The notes beneath the pieces are model-generated. The model saw nothing but the letters and a program-made list of their open reading frames with translations, did not search any database and was not told where the DNA came from. A program made the position numbers and the translations under genes. Source: Pyrrhoderma lamaoense (lineage: Eukaryota; Basidiomycota; Agaricomycetes; Hymenochaetales; Hymenochaetaceae). Taken from it: a stretch of 64,000 nucleotides of DNA. The stretch is taken from NCBI GenBank assembly GCA_002794735.1, contig NBAZ01000007.1, forward strand, positions 1,054,001 to 1,118,000, given 5' to 3'. Positions 1-11,606 of the stretch are shown here, piece after piece. Each line of letters opens with the position of its first letter. The stretch's first letter is position 1.

Positions 1-706
1 ATAGGAATGTCCGAATCAGGTCTTTATAGTCCTATGAGCCTCATATATCAGATCCTACAGCACATATCAGTATACCGAGATGCATACCGTTAAAATGTCG
101 AAGCTACGGCCACACTTAATTCCCATTCTTGATCCTAGCCACATTGTCAATTTTGTCCCGACAATGTCGATTCCGTAAGTGTGATGGCGGCAGGGATCGA
201 TTTGTAGTAAGAACTGCATAACATGGGTGATATTCTCAGGGCTCTATGAGTATCATCAGACTAGTAGTCCTATCGAGAGTATGAGAAGATAGAATGAATA
301 GCACACCTCTTGTCTATGTCTGGCGTTTTCACTGACAGTGAAAGCGAGTGCTAAATCGTACCAAGGGATACTACCTGATGCCTTAATATCAGTACCTTGC
401 GGCACCATGAGTCCATCTATTGTGAATGAGCTTTCACTCATTGACCATGGATGAGTATACCCGTCGGTGATGATACTCGTCGTCTGAGCTGGACATGATT
501 CTGACGAGCAAGTCTTCTGAACAGCATTGATAATAGCGTTGAAGATGCTAACCAAGGGCTTCATACTTGCTATTCGACCTTCAATGGATGTCATTTCCTG
601 GAGATCTTTCCAAATATACGTTTCTCCGTCGTCAGCAAGATCGTTATTTTTAACCAAGAAATCTGTTATTTTCTGAATGTTGAAATCGGAACGAAGCGCG
701 TGCATA
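1..706 (-). CDS. FunK1-1: FunK1 family kinase, N-terminal part, runs off left edge
   Basis: This is the helper region of a fungal-specific FunK1 protein kinase, cut by the left edge. The large exon covers about 256-705 and encodes FNIQKITDFL, ETYIWKDLQEM and THPWSMSES, which match IDRISDYL, SYVWRDF and APWSLRGS of the neighbouring kinases. A second exon (about 86-234) encodes the HVMQFLLQIDPCRHHTYGID segment seen in every family member, and a third starts near position 30. The usual 100 or so residues before this region are not recognisable, so the true start is uncertain. It diverges from FunK1-2 across a shared 560-bp promoter region. Its mirror copy at 8157 carries several frame breaks further downstream, so this copy may also be non-functional; the rest lies outside the window. 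Confidence 0.7.
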
Positions 707-828
707 TCTGATACTCCACTCTCAAGTATCTCGTATATCCTCTATAGGTACCTCTTGTCTTGTACTGAACCCACCTATGTTTGTCAGAGGAAGCGTAGTG
801 GTTGGAAACTTTTGGCGAGAGCTGAGAT

Positions 829-834
829 CACGTG
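829..834 (-). promoter_or_regulatory. CACGTG element upstream of FunK1-1
   Basis: The coding-strand context is ACACGTGATC, about 125 bp before the first Met of FunK1-1. It is shared in sequence, orientation and distance with nine other FunK1 promoters in this window. CACGTG is the classic binding site of bHLH factors; which factor binds here is unknown. Confidence 0.5.
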
Positions 835-1153
835 TGAGACGAGTGAAGCCACCACTATCACTGTGACCTCACACTTCTGACGATCTTGACGGTGTTCTTA
901 TACGGATCTGAGAAATTAAAAGTAAAGGCCTATAGTATACCATCAGGAGTGCTATATAGCCTCAAGTGCTTACAGAAAATGGATGATCTGAAGGAGTGCT
1001 GAACGCAGTGTAGATGCACCAATGAATGTTACAGCGTGACTCGTCTGGACCTAACTTACAAGCTACAAATAGATTTTCTATACAGAAATCGATTGCGACT
1101 AAGAGTGTGTGAATGTCATCAATATCTGTCTATGTCACATTACAATCATAGTT

Positions 1154-1177
1154 ACACGTGATCCGTTACACTGTGAC
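1154..1177 (+). promoter_or_regulatory. CACGTGATC element plus GTTAC-ACT-GTGAC dyad, FunK1-2 promoter
   Basis: ACACGTGATC starts at 1154, and an imperfect dyad GTTACACTGTGAC follows at 1165-1177. The ATG is at 1270. The same pair, in the same order and spacing, precedes FunK1-3, -5 and -6. Confidence 0.5.
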
Positions 1178-1269
1178 GGCACGCGAATTCATATCACGCG
1201 TCTACCTTTGACGTTCCTACTTCAATTCACTACTACTACTATCAGTATCAGTAACTTGCATCCTTCACC

Positions 1270-4079
1270 ATGGTGCTCAACTCACATTCTGGGAGTGAAA
1301 AACTGCATGCATCGCATGAGGGATCGACGTCATCCCTCCAGGCTTCAGTTCCAATTAGTGAACCCGTTTCTCCTCATGGTAGCACGGCCTTTAAGTTTGA
1401 GACGTCTGTTGCTTCGTCGAGCAAGCTTCCTGAATTATTTCAAAGAATGGGGCAGGGCACGAAAAGAAAACGAGACACATTTCCTCTCTCCCAATCCGTA
1501 GCAGATCCTTCCACGTCTCCAAGGATAAAAACACGAAAGGCCTTTCCCAGTACACCAAGGAGTGCGCCCACATTACTCGGGGATTCACCTGCAAAGGCTC
1601 GTCTGGCAGTGCTTGAAGAGTATCGCTCGGACTATGTCACGGAACAGCGGAAGGCCATAATGGAACAATTAGGGGCAACTGTTCCCTGGGGGACATCAGA
1701 TTATCGCTCTTCGATTATTCCTCTTCTGCGCCCTGAATTCGACATTGACAGAATATCAGATTATCTGATAGCAAACGGGAACCTCAAGAAGAAGGGAGGT
1801 TCCTATGTCTGGAGGGACTTCGAGAAGAAGTTGAATGCGACCGAGAATGTGATCTATAATAAACCCCTCGAGAATGTATTCAATGCTATCATTGATGCTG
1901 CTCGGGAAACAAGTGGAATCAAGGAAGCCCAAACATTACTTCTACTCACCGATGGAAATCGTGCTCCTTGGTCTCTGAGAGGCAGTGCGATTAAGCCAGA
2001 TGGGTTCTTAGTACTACAGGACTCCAGTGAAGCGAAAGAAAACAGCACCCTCTGGTATAATATAGCAGCTTGCTTTGCCTTTAAAACAAATAGGCATAGC
2101 AATGACGAATATGAAGTATGCTACTTTCTAGAGTTTAAAAGTAGGAAACTGATCTTATTTTATTTTTAGAATATTACTCAGGCTATACATAGCATGCAAC
2201 ACGTATTAGCAATTGATCCTTGTCGCCGATTCACATACGGCTTCAATGTTGAGAAGACACGTATTAAACTGTGGATTGCCACTCGTGCTATGGTAATAAG
2301 CTGTGCTAGCTTCGATTTTCAGACGGTACGTTGTTCTATAATCTAAATTTCTCATATCTTACTTATTTCTATGTTTGAAGCAATATAAGGAACTAATAAG
2401 GCTCTTTCTCTCCCTTTCATTTGCTAGCAAGGAGGAACTTGGGTGGGATATGACGGTGAAGCCAGAGCTGGAGGGGATGGTCGGAGCTATGATTATGAGG
2501 TCGCGGGAGAGCACTTTTATACAAGCGAAAAGGATATGATTGTTGGGGACAAGGCGACTGATATTCTTGGCTCAGGCACTAGAATTTGGCACGCGAGGAA
2601 GGGCTCAAAAGAGAGCCGCGATGAGGTAGTTATCAAGGACTACTGGCCGAGCGAAGATCGGGAGACGGAGGACGTCTTGCACAGGATGATCCTTGATGAT
2701 ATCAAGGATGTGGAGAAGAGGCAATTCTTCATAGAGCACACCCTCAATCCGATAGCAGCAGAGAGTGTGAGGGCATGTGGCAGCGAAGATAATACAAAAA
2801 AGACGATCCTGCGTGGCAAGTCTCCTGATTTGTCGACCCTGTACAAATTCCCTGTCCCCGCAAGCAAGGGTGCGTATAAGGATAAAACCGGAAACCTGCC
2901 CGGAATGGAGGCGTCACTGAAGACAGAGGGGCGACGTCTAGTACGTGAACTAGAAAAAAATGAACGTACGAGTTATTATCATCGTAAGCATCACAGGATT
3001 GTATACAAAGAAGTTGCGACACCATTCTATAAACTAAGAAATACGAAGGAAATGTATATCGTATTGGTGGATGCATTGAAGAGTAAGTCTAGACATCATT
3101 TCAGTAATGGCGATCGTCTGACTATCTATTAACCAGCACTATTGATCTTACACGAGGCAGGGTGGGTTCATCGAGATATAAGTGCCGGTAACTTATACTT
3201 GTATGAGGATCCTGTGAGCAAAGTGAAGCGAGGATTGGTCGGAGACTTTGAGTATGCCAAGAAGGTGGGATGGGGTGGGCAACATGATATTCGTACCGTA
3301 ATTAACTACTTTTTTCTTGTCCGAAGTGATATGGAGCTCATAGTAACTTTAGGGGACGCCTAATTTCATGGCGGTGGAGATTGCGCTCCAAAACCATCTC
3401 TTTATTGAACGAAATGAAGTTGATTCATTTGACGACTTCTTTTCTTCAGATGAGGATGACGAGCCTCGCGGGAAGTCATATAATGTCTCAAAAGGCGGTG
3501 TCTTCTTTAACTATATTCATGATTTGGAGTCCCTTTGGTGGATCATTGTTTGGGTTTCCTTCGTATACGTGAAGTCACCCGTCTCAACGGACGAAGGCTC
3601 TCTAAACAATACACTCAGACAAAGAAAACAATATTACTCATTGTTTCCTGGTGACACGTCTACAGATGAACGCGAGGGGTTTCTCAAGCAGCGCGGCATT
3701 TTTGAATATTACTTAGAATCTGTTCCTCATGATTTCAACACTCAATCACTTCTCATTACTGCTTTCCGTAGAGCATTGCATTTTGAGTATTCGATTGCGG
3801 AAGCTGACATTTCACGACCAACTCGGTTCCCTGTCACATCTGATAGAAAGTGGATACACGATACCCTTTTGCATGATTTTTTGGAATATGTGTTTGAAGA
3901 TATGGATGTTATCCCTGTGTTAGAGGAAAAAGAGGAAAGAAGCAGTCATTATGACCAAAGGGGAATCAAAAGACAAGCAGATGATGGTTTACAATCAAGC
4001 GCTTACAAGAGGAGCAGGTATGAGTCAAAAGCGTTTCAGATCAAACTTTTTAATCTAACTTCCTCTTAGACAGTACTAA
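1270..4079 (+). CDS. FunK1-2: FunK1 family protein kinase
   Basis: A FunK1 kinase (fungal protein kinase-like fold). Exons by paralogue alignment: 1270-2115, 2170-2325, 2381-3082, 3137-3297, 3353-4017, 4070-4079. The helper region carries FDIDRISDYL and SYVWRDFEKK. The kinase part has DEVVIKDYWP (beta-3 Lys), RKHHRIVYKEVATPF, HEAGWVHRDISAGN (catalytic loop), GDFEYAKK (in place of DFG), GTPNFMAVEI (P+1 loop) and ESLWWIIVW. The tail GIKRQADD...YKRSR is a basic, NLS-like end; a last intron leaves only QY and a stop. One frame break at 2473-2476 (four G; the mirror copy has five) separates the start of exon 3 from the rest and may be a base-calling error. Everything up to 3385 is duplicated in FunK1-3, while the C-lobe is not. 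Substrates are unknown. Confidence 0.85.
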
Positions 4080-4818
4080 TTTATTATGCGTATATCTTAC
4101 AAAAAAGAATTTACCATAATTATCATAATACTGAATACACAACTTTAGAGCAGGGTTGGACCTGTCAGTCGTATTTAGTGGCGAGGACTTGGGGTTTAGA
4201 GTCTGCCTACAACAGACATAATGCTCTGGAGAAAGATTGGGACATTGGGGCAAGCTGAGACTTCACAAACCAGTAGAAAGAGTATAAACGTATAAAACAG
4301 AGTCCCAGCCGAAGCTGTAGTTAGATAAAAGCGTATATTCTTCTGTCCGCCCAGACGACTTGTAGTACAGTCAGAGTGTTACAAGCTTGTCCGAATAGCT
4401 TGGTAGATATGAAAAACAACTATACACAGAGATAATGTAGTACACTGAGACGTAATGTATGGATGATTGCATTCCGGCACCTGTAGAAGGAAATATGTTT
4501 CCTTGCCAAGCACTCCTTTAGATATTCCGATACGTCCAACCCCTATTATGATAATTTGCATCGCTCAGACCTGGATCATTTAGTTATATGTACGGAGTAA
4601 CCTCAATAACTCAACAAATCTGGGATGAATGTACAAAAGTGGAATACAAATGCAAGCCTAATCGACTTATTGATAGTGTTTATAGATACATATGAGGGGT
4701 TTTATATATACAGATTATAGAATTAATATTAGTTTTACAGATGATAAACGCACAGTATGCGTTCATTAAAAGAATCCTTGCGACCGAAGTCCTTATTACA
4801 AAAAATGTATGTAGAAGC
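4080..4818. other. Spacer between the two convergent FunK1 C-lobes
   Basis: AT-rich spacer in the centre of the inverted duplication. No gene is seen. A segment at about 4331-4432 reappears at 51003-51105 beside the kinase fragment FunK1-10, showing that this locus was the source of that fragment. Confidence 0.5.
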
Positions 4819-7592
4819 TTAACTGAGCCTAGAGGCAATCAGTAATTGGACAATCTAAAGGCTTTTGATTCGTACCTGCTCTTCTTCAAGCTATAATCTG
4901 ATAGCGTGTCATCATCTGCCCGTCTCTTGCTTACCTTGAGTTCGTCTACATCGTGGTTGCCGTCTTCTTTGAATACGATGGAGGTGACTTCCATCTCCTC
5001 AAACTCAAAATCGGGGATTCGAGATAGAATAACATCGTGTAAACGTTTCGTGTCAGGAAAACGGATTGGCTCTGATTCTGGCGTATTGACCTCCGCATTC
5101 TGGTAAATGTACAACATAATTTTCCGAAAGGTTCTTATGAGTCGTACTTGTTTCTTAAAGGCATGAGGAATGGATTGTATAATTGCTGAAAACGTATCGT
5201 CGCTTGTGAGAAATCTCGCGCGTTCCTTCACAGACATGTCGCCTGGAAACAACTCGTAATAATACTTTCTTTGTAAGTTGATTCTGTCTTGAGATTCTTC
5301 ATCTGCTGGAAAGGGTGATTTCACATATAAAAGTGACATCCAGACAATGACCCACCAAAGGGACTCTAAATCATGGATATAGTTGTGGAAGATTCTATTA
5401 CGGCCCTTGCACGTTCTTTGTACTATTTTGGGTGGCGGTGGCAGAGCTGTTTCGTTAACAAATATGTACTGTCCCTTCGCAATCTCCACCGCCATGAAAT
5501 TAGGCGTCCCCTAAAGTTACTATGAGCTCCATATCACTTCGGACAAGAAAAAAGTAGTTAATTACGGTACGAATATCATGTTGCCCACCCCATCCCACCT
5601 TCTTGGCATACTCAAAGTCTCCGACCAATCCTCGCTTCACTTTGCTCACAGGATCCTCATACAAGTATAAGTTACCGGCACTTATATCTCGATGAACCCA
5701 CCCTGCCTCGTGTAAGATCAATAGTGCTGGTTAATAGATAGTCAGACGATCGCCATTACTGAAATGATGTCTAGACTTACTCTTCAATGCATCCACCAAT
5801 ACGATATACATTTCCTTCGTATTTCTTAGTTTATAGAATGGTGTCGCAACTTCTTTGTATACAATCCTGTGATGCTTACGATGATAATAACTCGTACGTT
5901 CATTTTTTTCTAGTTCACGTACTAGACGTCGCCCCTCTGTCTTCAGTGACGCCTCCATTCCGGGCAGGTTTCCGGTTTTATCCTTATACGCACCCTTGCT
6001 TGCGGGGACAGGGAATTTGTACAGGGTCGACAAATCAGGAGACTTGCCACGCAGGATCGTCTTTTTTGTATTATCTTCGCTGCCACATGCCCTCACACTC
6101 TCTGCTGCTATCGGATTGAGGGTGTGCTCTATGAAGAATTGCCTCTTCTCCACATCCTTGATATCATCAAGGATCATCCTGTGCAAGACGTCCTCCGTCT
6201 CCCGATCTTCGCTCGGCCAGTAGTCCTTGATAACTACCTCATCGCGGCTCTCTTTTGAGCCCTTCCTCGCGTGCCAAATTCTAGTGCCTGAGCCAAGAAT
6301 ATCAGTCGCCTTGTCCCCAACAATCATATCCTTTTCGCTTGTATAAAAGTGCTCTCCCGCGACCTCATAATCATAGCTCCGACCATCCCCCTCCAGCTCT
6401 GGCTTCACCGTCATATCCCACCCAAGTTCCTCCTTGCTAGCAAGTGAAAGGGAGAGAAAGAGCCTTATTAGTTCCTTATATTGCTTCAAACATAGAAATA
6501 AGTAAGATATGAGAAATTTAGATTATAGAACAACGTACCGTCTGAAAATCGAAGCTAGCACAGCTTATTACCATAGCACGAGTGGCAATCCACAGTTTAA
6601 TACGTGTCTTCTCAACATTGAAGCCGTATGTGAATCGGCGACAAGGATCAATTGCTAATACGTGTTGCATGCTATGTATAGCCTGAGTAATATTCTAAAA
6701 ATAAAATAAGATCAGTTTCCTACTTTTAAACTCTAGAAAGTAGCATACTTCATATTCGTCATTGCTATGCCTATTTGTTTTAAAGGCAAAGCAAGCTGCT
6801 ATATTATACCAGAGGGTGCTGTTTTCTTTCGCTTCACTGGAGTCCTGTAGTACTAAGAACCCATCTGGCTTAATCGCACTGCCTCTCAGAGACCAAGGAG
6901 CACGATTTCCATCGGTGAGTAGAAGTAATGTTTGGGCTTCCTTGATTCCACTTGTTTCCCGAGCAGCATCAATGATAGCATTGAATACATTCTCGAGGGG
7001 TTTATTATAGATCACATTCTCGGTCGCATTCAACTTCTTCTCGAAGTCCCTCCAGACATAGGAACCTCCCTTCTTCTTGAGGTTCCCGTTTGCTATCAGA
7101 TAATCTGATATTCTGTCAATGTCGAATTCAGGGCGCAGAAGAGGAATAATCGAAGAGCGATAATCTGATGTCCCCCAGGGAACAGTTGCCCCTAATTGTT
7201 CCATTATGGCCTTCCGCTGTTCGTGACATAGTCCGAGCGATACTCTTCAAGCACTGCCAGACGAGCCTTTGCAGGTGAATCCCCGAGTAATGTGGGCGCA
7301 CTCCTTGGTGTACTGGGAAAGGCCTTTCGTGTTTTTATCCTTGGAGACGTGGAAGGATCTGCTACGGATTGGGAGAGAGGAAATGTGTCTCGTTTTCTTT
7401 TCGTGCCCTGCCCCATTCTTTGAAATAATTCAGGAAGCTTGCTCGACGAAGCAACAGACGTCTCAAACTTAAAGGCCGTGCTACCATGAGGAGAAACGGG
7501 TTCACTAATTGGAACTGAAGCCTGAGGGATGACGTCGATCCCTCATGCGATGCATGCAGTTTTTCACTCCCAGAATGTGAGTTGAGCACCAT
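4819..7592 (-). CDS. FunK1-3: FunK1 family protein kinase with a different C-lobe
   Basis: Mirror copy of FunK1-2. The promoter, helper region, N-lobe, HRDISAGN, GDFEYAKK and GTPNFMAVEIA are the same, including introns. After 5478 the C-lobe (4839-5477) is a different family member: it begins KGQYIFVNETALPPPPK rather than LQNHLFIERNE, then rejoins the family pattern with ESLWWVIVW, LFPGDMSV and the tail KRRADDDTLSDYSLKKSR. A last intron leads to an LS-stop ending at 4819. Single-base losses at 7524 and 7222 break the frame in the N-terminal exon; the mirror copy is intact at both places, and exon 3 is intact here but broken in FunK1-2. Taken together, the two arms define one intact N-terminal module. 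Confidence 0.83.
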
Positions 7593-7684
7593 GGTGAAGG
7601 ATGCAAGTTACTGATACTGATAGTAGTAGTAGTGAATTGAAGTAGGAACGTCAAAGGTAGACGCGTGATATGAATTCGCGTGCC

Positions 7685-7708
7685 GTCACAGTGTAACGGA
7701 TCACGTGT
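7685..7708 (-). promoter_or_regulatory. CACGTGATC element plus dyad, FunK1-3 promoter
   Basis: Mirror copy of the element pair of FunK1-2 (CACGTG at 7702-7707, dyad at 7685-7697), upstream of the start at 7592. Confidence 0.5.
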
Positions 7709-8027
7709 AACTATGATTGTAATGTGACATAGACAGATATTGATGACATTCACACACTCTTAGTCGCAATCGATTTCTGTATAGAAAATCTATTTGTAGC
7801 TTGTAAGTTAGGTCCAGACGAGTCACGCTGTAACATTCATTGGTGCATCTACACTGCGTTCAGCACTCCTTCAGATCATCCATTTTCTGTAAGCACTTGA
7901 GGCTATATAGCACTCCTGATGGTATACTATAGGCCTTTACTTTTAATTTCTCAGATCCGTATAAGAACACCGTCAAGATCGTCAGAAGTGTGAGGTCACA
8001 GTGATAGTGGTGGCTTCACTCGTCTCA

Positions 8028-8033
8028 CACGTG
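8028..8033 (+). promoter_or_regulatory. CACGTG element upstream of FunK1-4
   Basis: ACACGTGATC on the coding strand, about 125 bp before the first Met at 8157. Mirror of 829-834. Confidence 0.5.
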
Positions 8034-8156
8034 ATCTCAGCTCTCGCCAAAAGTTTCCAACCACTACGCTTCCTCTGACAAACATAGGTGGGTTCAGTAC
8101 AAGACAAGAGGTACCTATAGAGGATATACGAGATACTTGAGAGTGGAGTATCAGAT

Positions 8157-10515
8157 ATGCACGCGCTTCGTTCCGATTTCAACATTCAGAAAATAACAGA
8201 TTTCTTGGTTAAAAATAACGATCTTGCTGACGACGGAGAAACGTATATTTGGAAAGATCTCCAGGAAATGACATCCATTGAAGGTCGAATAGCAAGTATG
8301 AAGCCCTTGGTTAGCATCTTCAACGCTATTATCAATGCTGTTCAGAAGACTTGCTCGTCAGAATCATGTCCAGCTCAGACGACGAGTATCATCACCGACG
8401 GGTATACTCATCCATGGTCAATGAGTGAAAGCTCATTCACAATAGATGGACTCATGGTGCCGCAAGGTACTGATATTAAGGCATCAGGTAGTATCCTTGG
8501 TACGATTTAGCACTCGCTTTCACTGTCAGTGAAAACGCCAGACATAGACAAGAGGTGTGCTATTCATTCTATCTTCTCATACTCTCGATAGGACTACTAG
8601 TCTGATGATACTCATAGAGCCCTGAGAATATCACCCATGTTATGCAGTTCTTACTACAAATCGATCCCTGCCGCCATCACACTTACGGAATCGACATTGT
8701 CGGGACAAAATTGACAATGTGGCTAGGATCAAGAATGGGAATTAAGTGTGGCCGTAGCTTCGACATTTTAACGGTATGCATCTCGGTATACTGATATGTG
8801 CTGTAGGATCTGATATATGAGGCTCATAGGACTATAAAGACCTGATTCGGACATTCCTATTTATAGGATTCGCAAGTAAAGAAGATCTTGGATGGGATAT
8901 GTCCATTAAATCGGAGCTGGACAATGATATACGACAATATGATATCGAGATTGATGGGGAGCATTATTATACGAGTGAGCCGGACTTGATTTCTGATGAT
9001 AATACAGACACACTTCTGGATCTGGGACAAGAATCTGGCTTGCACGGAAGGGCTCGAAGGATCATGGAGAGGAAGTGGTTATCAAAGATTACTGGCCATT
9101 GAACGGCAGGAGACAGAAGATACTATACAGAAGATGATCATTGATGATATTGGTGATTCGGAGAAGAGAGAGTATCTACGAGATCATACTTTCACACTTA
9201 TAGCAGCGGAGAGCGTGAGGGTATGTATTACTGAAAATCAAATAGAAAGAACGAACCAGTCTCCCGACTCATCGACTCAGAACGGTCCCACATCCCTCAA
9301 GATCATACTTTGTGCAAAAATTGCTCCGACACTGGTAGAATGGATCCGTCAGTGAAGACCAAAGAGTGTCCTCCTCTGTGTGGATCGAAGAAAAGTAGAT
9401 GTTGTCATCGGAAGCATCATAGGATAGTATATAAGGAATTCGCAACACCGTTTCAAATGTTGAGAAACACGAAAGACATCTATATCGTTATTGTGGATAT
9501 ACTGAAGAGTAAGCTTTCAAACATTTGCTTAGTGGACGGTGTTGTCTGACTGTCCTTAACTAGCACTATTGATCTTACACGAAGCAGGGTGGGTGCATCG
9601 AGATATAAGTGTAGGCAATTTATACTTGTATACAGATCCTGTGAGTAAAATGAAACGGGGAATAGTTGGTGACTTTGAATATGCTAAGAGGTGGGGTGGG
9701 CGGACAGCGCGACATCCGCACTGTGTGTATCACTATCTTTCTCCTCTGAGGTATTTTGGTGCTCACAGTGACTTTAGGGAACACCCAACTTCATGGCAGT
9801 CGAAATCGCGCGCCAGAGCCGTCTATTTGGCGACACAGACGAGAGTGAAGCATATGAAGATCTCTTTTCCATAGAAGGAGTAGAAGCCATCGCTCGCAAA
9901 AACATATTGAATGCTACAAAAGACGGGATCATCTACAATTACATCCATGACATAGAGTCTCTTTGGTGGATAGTTATTTGGGTGTCACTTTTATACAAGG
10001 CCTCTCCTTCCTCAACAAATGAAGAGAATCAGGATAGACTCGACAAACAAAAAGAGTATCACTATAAGCTGTTTCCCGGTGACTTGTCTGTGGATGAACG
10101 ATCGAATTTTCTCATAGACGAGGAGGCTTTTACGAAAATTATACAATTCATCCCTCATGAATTTCTAAAACAAGTACTTCTTATAGTATGTTTTCGAGAA
10201 GTTATGGTGTACATCTACACAAATGCGGAGGCCAGTACACCGAGTTCGGAACCAATCCGCTTTCCCGACACAGATCGACTGCACGATGCCATTTTATTTC
10301 AGATTCCCGATTTTGAGTTTGAGGAGATAGAGGTTACTCTCATACTGAGCAAAGAGGAAGGCAACCACGATGAAACACGTTTCAAGGGTAGCAAGAGACG
10401 AGCAGATGATGACTCACAAAAAACGGGCAGTAACTCGAAAAAGACCAGGTAAGAATCACTTAATCTCTTAATCTCTAGGTTGTTCATTTGTCTTATTCCA
10501 TCCAGACTTGGATAG
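8157..10515 (+). pseudogene. FunK1-4: degraded FunK1 kinase
   Basis: The copy continues from the mirrored N-terminal exon (8157-about 8570) through HVMQFLLQIDPCRHHTYG (about 8627-8775) and DYKDLIRTFLF...ASKEDLGWDM (from 8831). The frame then breaks repeatedly: near 9020 (before GSGTRIW), near 9095 (between KDYWP and RQETED), in a scrambled stretch at 9210-9380, and near 9695 (after EYAKR, before DIRTV). These are not all in G/C runs, so decay looks real. The catalytic loop HEAGWVHRDISVGN is preserved, and the C-lobe exon (9793-10448, MAVEIARQSRLFGDTDES...ESLWWIVIW) is open to a tail GSKRRADDDSQK...SKKTR, with a terminal intron and an end at 10515. It also lacks a recognisable N-terminal 100 residues. 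Confidence 0.8.
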
Positions 10516-11606
10516 GGTTTTATATGCCTTTCTAACTGGACGAATCAACTGACGATGATCATGCTAGCGACCGTACTCCTTACACTTATCTTCTCTAAAT
10601 ATCAATTTACATTTGTACTCACATATCTCTGATCTCCCATGAGCAACAATCATACTTACTTACACTTATACTTGTATTCACCATATACATCATATTACCT
10701 TTAGCTGTAGATCTCTTTCTTGAAATAAACAGATTAATGAACATACTCCATGTATATACGTGTGCAATTCAATTTTGAAGACTATGTATCATACACACTT
10801 TCGACCTTTGTGTTCACTTCATCTCCTTTCAAGATCTCTGGCTAGGATAAGAAAGTCCAAATGAGTACCAGAAGAAGGCTTCCTCTAAGGGTTATCAGAG
10901 GATCGGAAGAGTGTAGCCTTCTGATACTATATTCATGATCTGGAGTCTACTAGGTGAATTTATGTTTGATTTCTCTTCATATATAAGAGGTCACCCGCCT
11001 CGACAAGGTGTAGATTGGTTGTTTGTTAGAGTGATTCTATGTTACAATCCCTTCCCAGACCAGGACATGATTCTACAGACATTTCCATACGGTATGAATC
11101 CGATCAGAGATACTATCCACCAATTGTTTTCTTGCTTTTCGTATGTACTTACACACACAATAACAAATCACTTACATACATATGTACTTTCCCAGTCATC
11201 TATGATTTCTTGTATCGCTGCGACTAAGGCCAATTTTACTAGTCCGATTTGTTATGCGTGGAAAAGCACCCTAAAACCGCAGGAGATGAGGGGAGTGAAC
11301 GAAGCATTTTTGAAAAACATTACTGGAGCGAGGCAGTAACAGAATGTTAACCACACGTGATAATTTTCATCGACCCAAAACTATCAAGGTTTGAACAGAT
11401 CCGCCTCAATGAATTGATTAGTATCTAATTCGGCAATTGCCAGCATTTGAGACGTTGATATTTTTTTGTGTCTTGTAACTATTTGTGATCGGTTTTCTTA
11501 TGTAAAGCGTGAGAAATAACTAAAAACTTTCGGTCTGTTTGTTTGTGAATAAATAGACATTTTCTTTTCAAACTCCTCAGTGTTCCGAATCAAGGTCCAG
11601 AAATCT
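10516..11606. other. Intergenic region with a FunK1 relic
   Basis: The first 250 bp resemble the 3' flanks of FunK1-5 and FunK1-6 (for example TATGCCTTTCTxACTGxACGAAT and a shared AATAAAC). A C-lobe relic lies at 10926-11010. The rest, up to the fibrillarin start at 11607, holds nothing I recognise beyond presumed promoter DNA. Confidence 0.5.
10926..11010 (+). pseudogene. FunK1 C-lobe relic
   Basis: About 85 bp align with the YIHDLESLWW...SP segment of FunK1-2 (TATATTCATGATCTGGAGTC, then TCACCCGCCTC) with small deletions. Nothing else of the kinase is recognisable nearby. Confidence 0.5.

Larger units (their letters stand above)
707..1269. other. Divergent promoter region between FunK1-1 and FunK1-2
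   Basis: No coding sequence is seen. The stretch holds two copies of the oriented CACGTGATC element, one facing each gene (829-834 and 1155-1160). It is mirrored in full at 7593-8156. Confidence 0.6.
1..3385 (+). repeat. Left arm of a large inverted duplication (extends beyond left edge)
   Basis: Position x pairs with about 8861-8864 minus x on the opposite strand, in all segments I compared (1-180, the whole coding span of FunK1-2, and the promoter). The only differences seen are single-base length differences in G/C runs: GGG at 365-367 against CC at 8495-8496, one base each at 7524 and 7222, and GGGG at 2473-2476 against five C at 6387-6391. Introns and intergenic DNA match as well as exons. 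Identity stops at 3385, inside the kinase exon after the codons for MAVEIA. Because position 1 still matches, the arm is longer than the window shows. Confidence 0.93.
7593..8156. other. Divergent promoter region between FunK1-3 and FunK1-4
   Basis: Mirror image of 707-1269. It holds the promoter elements listed for FunK1-3 and FunK1-4 and no coding sequence. Confidence 0.6.
5478..8860 (-). repeat. Right arm of the inverted duplication
   Basis: Reverse complement of 1-3385, with a central spacer of about 2.1 kb. Its outer limit cannot be set, because the partner sequence beyond 8860 lies left of the window. Confidence 0.93.

Noticed and set aside
677..880. Small open frame opposite the FunK1-1 start
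   Set aside because: Mirror-copied non-coding DNA of the divergent promoter; no motif and no support beyond being open.
5787..6223. Open frames antisense to FunK1-3 (and the matching ones in FunK1-2)
   Set aside because: They mirror the kinase coding strand and are duplicated only because the kinase is.
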